Assembly (NCBI RefSeq): GCF_958979055.1
Contig: NC_084898.1
Span: 22,422,102-22,486,101, forward strand
Direction: 5' to 3'
Source: Alnus glutinosa
Taxonomy: Eukaryota > Streptophyta > Magnoliopsida > Fagales > Betulaceae
DNA: 64,000 bases
Shown: in pieces, positions 56,101 to 64,000 of the stretch
Position numbering within the stretch: the stretch's first letter is position 1
Layout of the letters: each line of letters begins with the position of its first letter
The notes under the pieces: generated by a model
Database searches by the model: none
What the model saw: the letters and a program-made list of their open reading frames with translations, nothing else
What the model was told of the DNA's origin: nothing
Program-made: the position numbers and the translations under genes

Positions 56101-58941
56101 TTAAACGCCATAATTGTGCTGTCACTGAAGTTCTTGTCCTCTAAACTTCAACAGCAGTTTCCCCACCTTGTGGGCAAGGTGCTTTGAAGGGGGGGAACCT
56201 GTTATGGGCATTATGGCTGGCTATGGGTGCTCATCACAGTGGAAGAATGCAGGAAGCTTCTAGAAGAATTTTGGTGCTTTGTCATTTCTGTTTTTCGTAT
56301 GCGCTGTTAAATTCTAATAGGTCAGCATTGGGTGTTTGGTATCTTGTAAAGCATCCGCCCAAATGCTACGTGAAAGGAATCTGCCACCTATGGCATTTCT
56401 GTTAGAATATTTCATAACCGTTTTGAGTATTTAAGAAAGGCAATGTAATCGTAGAAAGGAAGAAGAATTCAAGTATCAAATAGTAATTGCTGGAGAGTAG
56501 AGCCTCTCGAAGTGCTCATTGCCTTGTTTCAATTCCATTTCTTCATTGTTATTTGCTTCATTTCTGTCACTCAAACACTCCATTTCCACTGAGTACCTTA
56601 CACCCTGGGTTTTGATGTGTTTGAAAATTGATGCTCAGTGTTATCAAAGTCAAAAGGGAACCTCAAGGTGCCAAGTCTTTATATCAACCAAGAAGTGAGG
56701 CGCTAGAAAGGCTTGCCTGAGTGAAATAAAGCGCCAATTTTTAAATATGGTACTTATACAAACCTAAACTGATAAAGTCCAATCTAATTCAATTGTTTTC
56801 TCAAAAACCGATATTTATAATCTGTAATGGTAGTTTAACTGCAAGCACATACATCATACATTAGTGTACTAGTGGTATTAGCAGTTTAAATTATGGTGGC
56901 GGTGGCAATGGCAATAGGGTGCTAGTGGCAATAACAACAATGATACAGGAAATGATGGTATTAACAATTATTAGTGGGATGGCAATGATAATGGAATAGC
57001 GGTGGCAATAATGCTGACAGCAGGTGATGTACTAGGGGTATTTCAGAAGTTTCTAGTAATATTAGGATTTTTTTGCTAGTAAATTCAATACTATCTTTTA
57101 TCATTTTCTTTGAAACTCTGAGAATTGTTTCATTTCCTTTTGTTTAAGAACTTCTAGTAACCTTAGGATTAGGATTTTGTAGACTATATAAAACTTATAT
57201 TAAACCTTAATTCATTAGAGATCATTGAGTTTAATATCAAGTGACTTTTAATAAAAGGAAATAATTTTTTTCTTTGTTCTTATTCCTTATGCATTCACAT
57301 ATTCAAGAGAAAGACGAATTATTCTCTTGTCTATCTTCCACTATGTAAGTTGGTATCAAAGTCTTAATATTTCTTGACTTCATGGCTAACCCACGCCAAT
57401 GATGGCAACCTCCCTGGTGACTACACTCGAGAGAGGGGCTCCTACAAGGGCCTGCATTGATTTCCAACATGATACTCGGCAAGCGTTGCATGATATACAA
57501 GCAACTCTTGCTAGATCTACAGAGAATCCATATGAGAACCGCGAAAACAACAATATTTATAATGATGATAGGACTTGCGCTCAACTTGTTTGTAATCTTA
57601 TTCATATGCCTCCAAATACGTAGGCATCCTATGAAGAGAATTCTAGTGAAGATGAAGATTTTGTCAAAGGCATCTTCCAAAGATTTGGCAGAAACAATTA
57701 TCGAGGTCATGATGATTGCAAACCTAGAAATTATTGTATGAAGATTGATTTATCAAACTTTAATTGTCATCTTCATGTTGAAGATTTCTCAGATTTGCTG
57801 AACGAGGATTGAGAGATTTTTTGAATTTATGAAGATTCCTGAGGATAAAAAGGTGAACGTGTACAGTGGTTGCACACAAATTGAAAGGAAGAGCTTCTAC
57901 TTGGTGGGAGCACACATAGATTTCAAGGATATGACAAAGGAATGCACCTATAAGATCATAGACAAAGTTGAAGCATCAAATGAAGACATAATTTCTACAC
58001 TGATTATGAGCAATATTATATTAAGAAGAACCAATATTATATGCTGAAGATCTTAAAGCTCAGTTGCAATAGTTCTCCTTCACCACCATGAATATTGTAC
58101 TCTGGAACAAAAAAAAATATTGAAGAAAGAGTTTTGCCATAATAAAAATTTGGATGCACTTGCCCTTCGAGCCAATAGATATATTATTGAAGATGAAGGT
58201 TTCGTGGAGGTAAATTTTCTGCCATGTAATCAGGAAGTGTTAGGACACGTATCAAGTATTTGATAAAAGTCCTCCTTTCAACAATAGTGTGCAACCTGGT
58301 ATTGCCGATGAGGACACCCCACCAATGCTTAATAAAAGTACGCAGATGATAGATTCAGTTTGTACTAAGTTTTCGTGTCTTCATCTTAATAATTTTGTAG
58401 GTAAAGATGTTCTGTGAACTAGTTTGTGATCATTTGATATATTTTATCTTCAATACAATGAAGCAAGATAGGAATAGGTTTGACAAGAATTCATTCCAAA
58501 GGAATTGATTTAGAAAAGAAAAAAAAATGTATGATTACAAAGAGGTGTTCGGGTCAAATAATGGAAATCAGATATATTTTTTGATAAGTAATTAACTCCA
58601 AGGGGAGGGGGAAGGGGAGACTCGAACTAGTGACCTCCGCTTCTTGATGAGCCGTAGTCCTCAGCTGATTGAGCTACCCCTTTAAGTCAGATATATGACA
58701 TATAAGAATGGCAATATTGAATTTGCTTTCAAAACAGATTGCTCACATAGTTAATTGAGGAATAATAATATGCAGAATTATTGGCCATATCCAAGATTTT
58801 ATGATGGATTTGAGCAAATGATTAATTTGTTCTTATGTGCCGGACATCATAGAACGAAAAGCTGAAAAGGCTTAATTGAGATTGTAACAGAGCATGCAGG
58901 ATTAAGCTCTCTTTTTTTTTCTTTTCTTTTCTTCTTCTTCT

Positions 58942-58972
<31 letters not shown>

Positions 58973-61900
58973 CCGGTAAGTTAACCTATCAATAGTTCTG
59001 CTCCCATTCCCTTCAAATGCATAGCATTTGGATATATCATACTGACTAAGATAGCAGACTGCAAAATCACATTTTTACAAAAAAGATTACCATAAAATTT
59101 CTAACTTAATTTATCTATTACTATTAGGTAAAGGAGACCGAGTTAAAAGGTTTTTGACCCAAATTTGCCAATATAACATCAGGACTTCAACAGAATTTAG
59201 TATTCACAGTTTATAATTCAACCCAAGACCTTTGCTATATGCGTGCTTTATTTTTATACTTCAAAGCTGTCTCCGGATTGAAAATTAATCTTGCAAAATC
59301 AAAATTGGTTCATGTGGATAACATTGAGATTGTGGATGGGTTGCTTGGCATTTTGGGCCATGAGGTTTCTTCTTTGCCTATGAAGTATCTTGCTCTTCTG
59401 TTGAAGGCCTTCTATAAGGCCATATTTAGGACGGTGTTATTGAAAAGATAGAGAGGCGGCTGGCTAGTTGGAAAATGATGTACCTGTCTAAGGGTGACAA
59501 GATTAACCCTTATCAAGAGCACTTTTTCTAATTTGCCTACATATTTCATGTCCCTCTTCCCTCTCTTTATGGGTGTTGCAAACCATATTGAGAAGCTTCA
59601 ACAAGATTTCTTATGAGGGCAACTAGGCAAAGAGTTCAAATCTCACCTGGCAAATTGGTCCAAGGCTTGCTCTCTGATCCCTGAGGGAGGTTTGGGGATT
59701 CAAAATTTGCGGATGTTCAATCGTGCGCTCCTAGGAAAATGTTTATGGTGCTATGTGTATGAGAGAGAGGTTTGGTAGAGAGTTGTGGTGGACTTTAAAT
59801 TTGGTAGTTTGTTGGGTAGGTGGTGTTCTAATGAGCCTAATGGGGCATATGGGGTGGGGTTATAGAAGAATATTTTTTTTGATAAGTAAGAAGACTTTAT
59901 TAATGAAAGCGTAAGGCGCCCCTACGTACACAGGAACAATTAAAGTTAACCCGCAAAAACCCAACAGAAGCAACAAAACACAAACCCCCGAAACCGAAGA
60001 AAAACCCCAAAACAAACCACAATAGAACCCAAGAAGAAACTAAACAACCTACCACCCACCAAAGCACACAAACCTATATCATGTGTGCCTTGCCTTTCCT
60101 ACTCCTAGAAGGATCTTTCGCAACACCATAATTGACAGAACTATGCAAATTAAGTAGCTCCCTTTTTCCTTTAAACTTTTGGCGCGCAATCATCTTTTTC
60201 CGCTGAAAATCTTCTTCCATGGCATCCCTAATTGCCAAGGCCTCCTCCCAAAAAGCCCCTTCCAATGCCCAATCCAAGGGCAATCCCTCTCAATAATCAT
60301 CCTCCTCATCCCAAACTACGATCTCCCCGTTATGATCAAAACCGACAGGCCAATTCCGAGATTGGAGATTAGAAGAATATTAAGATGGGTTGGCGGAAGT
60401 TTTCAAGTCATACCAAATTTGAGGAGGGAAATGGCTCTAAAGTTAGATTCTAACATGACTTGTGGTATGGGGACAAGGCCCTAAAGGAAGCATTTTCAGA
60501 TTTATACGGTATTGCTTGCGCAAAGGAAGCCTTCGTAATGGCCTACTTGGAGCTTTCTGGTGGCTCCAATCAGTGGAATGTTAGCTTTGCTAGAGTGGCT
60601 TATGAATGGAAAGTGAATATCTTTGTCTCATTCTTTAGCTTGTTGTATTCAGTTAGCGAGAGACGGGAATGTGAAGACAAGCTTTGGTGGACCCATCCAA
60701 AAAAGGGTTGTCCAATGTTAGATCTTTCAACAATGTCTTGGTTTGTAATGATGCCTCTCCTTTCTTTTGGAAGAGTATTTGGAGGACTAGGGCTCTTTTG
60801 AAGTTGACTTTTTTTGTTTGGTCGGCGGCCCTAAGAAAGATCCATAGACAATCTTAAGAAACGGCATGTCATTGTGATTGTCAGGTGTTGTATGTGTTTG
60901 GGGAATGGGGAGTCTATGGACCATTTTCTTCTCCAATGTAAGGTTGCTTGCGCCTTATGAAATGTTTTGTGGTGCTTCCTTGCCTCTTGCGGTGCTTTTC
61001 GAGGGAAATAAATTATAGAAATTTCGAGTACTGCTAGAGGACATCGGAGGAGCTTGAGTCCTTTTTCTTCTATACTCTTTATCTTTGGCCAGCTGCATTT
61101 ATTTTTCCTTTGGTGCACAGTTATCATAATTTCCTTATTCTTTTTTCTCCTTCTAAATAGCTAGGTGTTTTCTCTTACATACTTATTAATTATATTTCGA
61201 TTACTTATAAAAAATAATGATTCAATCCAATTTAAAACTCAATGTTTTTCACAATTCAAATTTCCTGTTGAGTAATATAAACTCTTCACCAACGCAAAGT
61301 TAATCCACAAGAAAAGACACAGAAAACTAACCGAAGCCTAGTTGATCCTTGTAAGAAGAGAAAGGCTCAGTCGCATCCTTCTTCGGTGTAATATCCTTAA
61401 CGAGCTCTTGATACGCATTCCTCTCCGCTAATTCCGCAAGCTTTCTCAGCCTTGCCTTCAATTCTTCGCTCTGAAATTTAAAACAAAACCAGAATCAGAT
61501 TAAAAAAAGAATTTTGATTCACAAAATCACATTATACTTTTTTCTTTTTCAAAAATGCGCGTAAAGAAGCGAGACCAAAGGTATTTTGAATCTCAAATTT
61601 TTCGTGTAAAAGCTTTCTAGAGTGAACTAAATAATAATACCCGACCATATTGGACTAAGATTTTCAAATTCGACAGAGTAAAATATTACTCGCACTATTT
61701 AATTTGTTTTCTTTTCTCATTTTTGTAAGCAACTAAACCTAACTCATACTTCGAACAAATACGGAAACAAGCAGAACTCATTCAACAATTCTTGTTCTTT
61801 CTCAGTTTTCTCAGCAAACAAACAGAAACTCATGCTTAGAAAATGTAGAAACTGTAACAAAAATAAAAATTCGAAATCCTAAAACTTTTTTCTTATGTAA

Positions 61901-62243
61901 TACCATTTAAAACCAGATTGCACAAGAGAATTTAGAGCAACCAAACAAGCTTAATCGAATATGAGCTAGACAGTTTTACCTTCTCTCTAGGTTTGGGGCT
62001 GGTGAAGATGAATTCGGACCCGGAAAAGAGTTGGATCAAGACGGGTCGAGTGGAGGGCCGGGACGCGAACCAGAGAGCTCGGAGCGACTTGTACGGCACA
62101 TTTCCTTGCGAGGAGAGATCCGACGCGATCTGTCGGAGTTCCGGCGTGAGGTGCGGATCTTCGGAGGCCGTGAACAGGAATGATCTGATGCCTTCGGTGG
62201 CGGATATCAGAAGCCCGGGCGGGCTTGCCGGCTCGGTCTTCAT
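50190..62243 (-). CDS. ER V-ATPase assembly factor, Vma12/TMEM199-like
   Basis: Four minus-strand exons: 62243-61980, 61470-61332, 50556-50471, 50318-50190; phases 0, 1, 0 fit and give 205 residues. The N-terminal cytosolic part has the [12 protein letters not shown] and [15 protein letters not shown] segments. A charged helix ([20 protein letters not shown], about 89-108) leads to the conserved ELVKDITP and SYKDQLGFG motif. Two membrane segments follow (about 136-157 and 165-185) with [17 protein letters not shown] between and into the second, and a short Lys-rich tail (KLKKNQ) that could serve ER retrieval. Family members act with Vma22/Vma21 in the ER to assemble the V-ATPase membrane sector. 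The remarkable feature is intron 2, 50557-61331 (10,775 bp), filled with retroelements. Coding sequence and splice sites are intact. Confidence 0.93.
51210..51612 (+). repeat. 5' LTR, 403 bp
   Basis: Starts TGTTATGGGC and ends ACCTTACA. It aligns over its full length with the 3' LTR; I count 17 substitutions and no indels (about 4.2%), mostly transitions and concentrated in the first half. Confidence 0.95.
51613..51627 (+). other. Primer-binding site, initiator-Met tRNA type
   Basis: TTGGTATTCAGAGCC directly after the LTR equals the usual TGGTATCAGAGC complement of initiator Met tRNA, with one extra T. Confidence 0.8.
51698..52900 (+). pseudogene. gag region of the gypsy element
   Basis: An ATG at 51698 ([17 protein letters not shown]) opens the Gag frame, with the retrotransposon Gag core ([14 protein letters not shown], then the [11 protein letters not shown] block). 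A premature TGA occurs at 52541-52543; the same frame continues with a Ser-rich linker and a CX2CX4HX4C zinc knuckle ([14 protein letters not shown], about 52691-52732). A frame change follows near 52895, just before the protease. Confidence 0.93.
52900..56144 (+). pseudogene. pol region (protease, RT, RNase H, integrase) of the gypsy element
   Basis: The protease active site [10 protein letters not shown] is at about 52951-52980. In-frame stops lie at 53047, 53239, 53605 and 53653. Reverse transcriptase runs from about 53510 to 54240 with ordinary motifs, but the metal-binding pair reads FFND (53959-53970), the first Asp being Asn. RNase H is at about 54360-54740. A frame change near 54800-54844 precedes integrase, whose zinc finger has lost its second Cys (ECAVFQ). 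The D-D-E residues can be placed around [14 protein letters not shown] and GQTEAL, but a TAA interrupts at 55293. The chromodomain-like end is truncated just before the polypurine tract. Confidence 0.94.
56186..56199 (+). other. Polypurine tract
   Basis: GAAGGGGGGGAACC lies directly before the 3' LTR, the usual plus-strand primer. Confidence 0.85.
56200..56602 (+). repeat. 3' LTR, 403 bp
   Basis: Same ends and length as the 5' LTR. See the 5' LTR for divergence. Confidence 0.95.
56603..57019. other. Intron sequence between two retroelements
   Basis: It includes a degenerate (GGTGGCAAT)-like segment at 56890-57010; no gene. Confidence 0.4.
57020..58567 (+). mobile_element. Remnant of a second gypsy-type retroelement (LTR-like end plus gag)
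   Basis: TTGGTATCAAAGTC at 57350 looks like a primer-binding site and is preceded by LTR-like sequence with a TATA box (ACTATATAAAAC, about 57183); an LTR start near 57020 is a guess. From 57382 frames in several phases encode gag-like pieces ([43 protein letters not shown]). Pol is absent and frames are broken. No 3' LTR was found. It may be a strongly deleted, older element, later hit by the SINE at 58578. Confidence 0.7.
58578..58686 (-). mobile_element. tRNA-derived SINE, second copy
   Basis: The minus strand starts with the same tRNA-like head as the copy at 1525 (GGGGTAGCTCAAT, box B GTTCGAGTCTCC) but ends TTACTTATC followed by an A run. Target duplication TCAGATATAT lies at 58568-58577 and 58687-58696. 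The tail matches that of LINE-derived copies nearby. Confidence 0.92.
58909..58973. repeat. Pyrimidine tract (CTTTT/CTT/T)n
   Basis: A 65-bp uninterrupted C/T run within intron 2. Confidence 0.9.
59226..61215 (+). mobile_element. 5'-truncated LINE with internal damage
   Basis: The plus strand encodes the distal reverse-transcriptase region: [20 protein letters not shown] (from about 59260), [12 protein letters not shown], a stretch to [11 protein letters not shown], the [20 protein letters not shown] block (59690-59740), and after a nested insertion the [20 protein letters not shown] part and zinc-binding domain. There are frameshifts, stops and a deletion near 60950-61020. It ends GATTACTTATAAAAAATAA. 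Possible diverged target duplications are ATAATTCAACCCA (59213) and ATGATTCAATCCA (61219). Confidence 0.9.
59875..60369 (-). mobile_element. Non-autonomous LINE derivative nested in the LINE, 495 bp
   Basis: It is flanked by an exact 12-bp duplication TAGAAGAATATT (59863-59874, 60370-60381); removing it restores the host LINE reading. The minus strand carries a short frame (60283-60074, [19 protein letters not shown] then [18 protein letters not shown]) typical of the linker before the endonuclease of plant LINEs, then a GT-rich 3' region ending TTACTTATC and a poly(A) run. It has no endonuclease or reverse transcriptase. Confidence 0.93.
61216..61331. other. Intron 2 sequence next to exon 2 of the Vma12-like gene
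   Basis: Short AT-rich remnant between the LINE end and the donor site of intron 2 (minus strand). Confidence 0.5.
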
Positions 62244-62653
62244 TTCGGGTTAGAGAGTGGCCCCGTTATTTTTCCACACCTATATCGGGTAATTTTTTAA
62301 TTTATTATTATTATTTTTTTTAATAAAAGACCACCCCCATCTTCCTTACATTTTTTCCTAAACCATTATTATGTACAGTGTTACCCAATGAATTATTATA
62401 TTTTTAATAGGACCAAAATTTCCTTTAAACGAGTTGGGATGAAATTTCATCCGACCCACTCCAATAAATGTGCACATGTTTTCTTTAACCCCAATAACAC
62501 CAGTAAAAGATAAAAATTAACTACAAACTCGTTTGTAGATAAAGGCTATAAATCGGTTTAATAAGTTGACAAGTGTCCTAAAATATGTGAGTTTTACTTT
62601 TCAATTTTATTTTATTTTTTTAAAAAAAAAAACACATTTCTTCTTCTCACCTA
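62244..62653 (-). other. 5' flank of the Vma12-like gene
   Basis: AT-rich, no clear TATA box assigned. It lies between the start codon and a retroposon on the other strand. Confidence 0.4.
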
Positions 62654-62667
62654 ATCTCTCAAATAAA

Positions 62668-63733
62668 GCCATTGTCATCTCAAACTATTTAGAGAGAGAA
62701 GCTCCCATTTTTTAGAGAGAGAGAGAGCCTTATTTTAGATTGTGCTTCACCGAGGGAGGGCCTCCCGGTGGTAGTTTCCTCCTAGCCCTTTGGGCTATGG
62801 AGTAGTTTTTGTCTCTCCACGGTGTGAACCAATGGAGATTAGGTCTCTCTCAACCATTAGGGTTGTGGAGTTTTTGTTCTCTCTATAGATCTGGTGATGG
62901 CTGATCTTCCCCTAGCCCTCTTTGGGCTATGGTGGCTTGTGTTTTGTTTTTCTATGGTTTTCTTTCTTTTTGTTTCAGGTGAGAAGACTCAACTCAAGAC
63001 GTCAAGTTGGGGGAGAGGACGATTCCATGTCGTCGGCGAGGGGTGTTTTGGCAGGACTTTCATCTTTCTTTCTTTCTTTTTGAAGCCAGATCTATGCATC
63101 TCCGTTGACTTCTGATAGACACGTGCCCTTCAGCCACATTCTCTATCGGTCTCCGCTCCAGTTGCCAGAAGCGTTGGTCATGTCGGTCACCAGAGCTTGG
63201 CGAGTGATCATCACATTCCAGGGAGCCTTTGCTCCTTGGGGTGCGCGTGATGGCCACACCCCACTATTTCAAGCCATGTTTGGTGGCGACCGGGGACTAC
63301 GATGACCAATCGGCTTTCTGGGTGTCGTTGGTGGAGGTGCATGTCCCACACAAGCCGTCCATTCCGGCAAAGACAGCCTCTCCATCTCTCTACCACCGGC
63401 TCGGGTTGGGTGTTTTCTCTATTTGCTGTGTTTGTGTATTCTTTTTGTTTCTCCGGTATAATCTGCATTTGTTTTGTCCAAATTTTTACTGGAATATTTG
63501 TTGGCTTGTTGCTAAATCGGCCATCTTTTATTTTAGGATGAACGTTATTGTAAAACGAGGCTCAAATGTTGTTATTGTAAGATTTGTGTTCTGCTTAGGC
63601 AGCTATTTTTTAAGTTAAATCATTATAGCTTAAAATGTAAGAGGTCTTGTACCTTTATTGTCAAGTTGTATGCCTTCGAGCCTTTCAACAATATATGGTA
63701 GCTCATGCTACTTTGTTCTAAAAAAATATATAT
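62668..63733 (+). mobile_element. Non-coding poly(A) retroposon, 1,066 bp, with 14-bp target duplication
   Basis: It is flanked by ATCTCTCAAATAAA at 62654-62667 and 63734-63747. The 3' end is an A-rich tail (63720-63733). The body is GC-richer than the flanks, with words like CTAGCCCTTTGGGCTATGG repeated (62790 and 62917) and an intron-like TTTTGTTTCAGGTGAG (62969). Short open frames exist, but none is recognisable and there is no reverse transcriptase. A diverged relative is at 44507. It could be a non-autonomous LINE derivative or a retroposed transcript. Confidence 0.85.
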
Positions 63734-63747
63734 ATCTCTCAAATAAA

Positions 63748-64000
63748 CTTGACCTTTAATTCTTCTAGCCTCCTTCTTCTTCTTCTTCTTTTTTTCATAA
63801 TTTTTCTTCACAATAGGTTCGTAATGGTTCTTAACAGCAAGTTTACTTGATAGTTCTTTTATGCTCATGAATATTCCTTTTTTTAAGCTAATTATTTACT
63901 CTCTCTCTTTTTTCTTTTTCTTTTTCATGTGTGTTGGCTTTCTCATGGTGAGCAGGTTTATTTGTGAGGGATTTTTTTTTTCCAAGTTTTATTTTTTCCC
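63748..64000. other. Window end, low complexity
   Basis: TTC/CTT runs and homopolymers; nothing recognised. Confidence 0.4.

Larger units (their letters stand above)
51210..56602 (+). mobile_element. Complete but inactive Ty3/gypsy LTR retrotransposon
   Basis: The 5,393-bp element lies inside intron 2 of the Vma12-like gene, opposite in orientation to it. It has two 403-bp LTRs, a primer-binding site, gag, protease, reverse transcriptase, RNase H and integrase in gypsy order, and a polypurine tract. Coding sequence is broken by several stops and two frame changes, and a catalytic residue of the reverse transcriptase is lost. The element lacks a matching 5-bp target duplication (GTCCG on the left, CCCTG on the right), so one end may have been rearranged, or two elements recombined. 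Remains of a chromodomain-like tail suggest a chromovirus-type lineage. Confidence 0.96.

Overview
The window is nuclear DNA of a flowering plant, almost certainly a eudicot and probably a woody rosid (the species cannot be read from the sequence). Genes have short exons with GT-AG introns, flanks are very AT-rich, there is no operon structure, and most non-genic DNA is transposon-derived: LINEs, tRNA-derived SINEs, a Ty3/gypsy element, PIF/Harbinger, Mutator, hAT and CACTA miniatures. No rRNA, functional tRNA, CRISPR or organellar segment was seen.

Layout. 1-10.1 kb: five identical 171-bp tandem units with G-boxes, a SINE, a weak candidate first exon near 1.9 kb, a dead LINE (5.2-6.8 kb) and several MITEs. 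10.4-13.5 kb (+): four-exon VTT-domain (TVP38/TMEM64, 'SNARE-associated Golgi') membrane protein. 14.4-21.3 kb: tandem copies of the 3' end of the next gene, broken up by hAT, Mutator and Harbinger insertions. 20.6-25.2 kb (-): six-exon nucleolar two-RRM protein of the RBM34/Nop12 type. 26 kb (-): RING-H2 pseudogene. 28.3-29.4 kb (+): intronless GH17 beta-1,3-glucanase. 32.5-35.4 kb (+): four-exon WVD2-like/TPX2-family protein lacking the core motif. 36.2-37.1 kb (+): decaying KIN2/COR6.6-like LEA gene. 39.3-41.3 kb (-): three-exon TPR-like protein. 42-47 kb: a large inverted-repeat element, a pair of duplicated blocks and MITEs. 50.2-62.2 kb (-): Vma12/TMEM199-like V-ATPase assembly factor whose second intron is about 10.8 kb and holds a complete but dead gypsy element, a second gypsy remnant, a SINE, and a LINE with another element nested in it. 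62.7-63.7 kb (+): poly(A)-tailed retroposon with a 14-bp target-site duplication.

The genes do not form a pathway; each is an independent housekeeping, membrane-trafficking, cell-wall or stress-type gene. The most informative content is how repeats have acted on them: tandem multiplication of a gene's 3' end with a preserved empty site, a small gene stretched over 12 kb by nested retroelements, SINE and LINE copies that share a 3' tail, and a non-coding retroposon family with two members here. I found no clear new defence or metabolic system. The retroposon family and the tail-sharing set are the best candidates for something undescribed.
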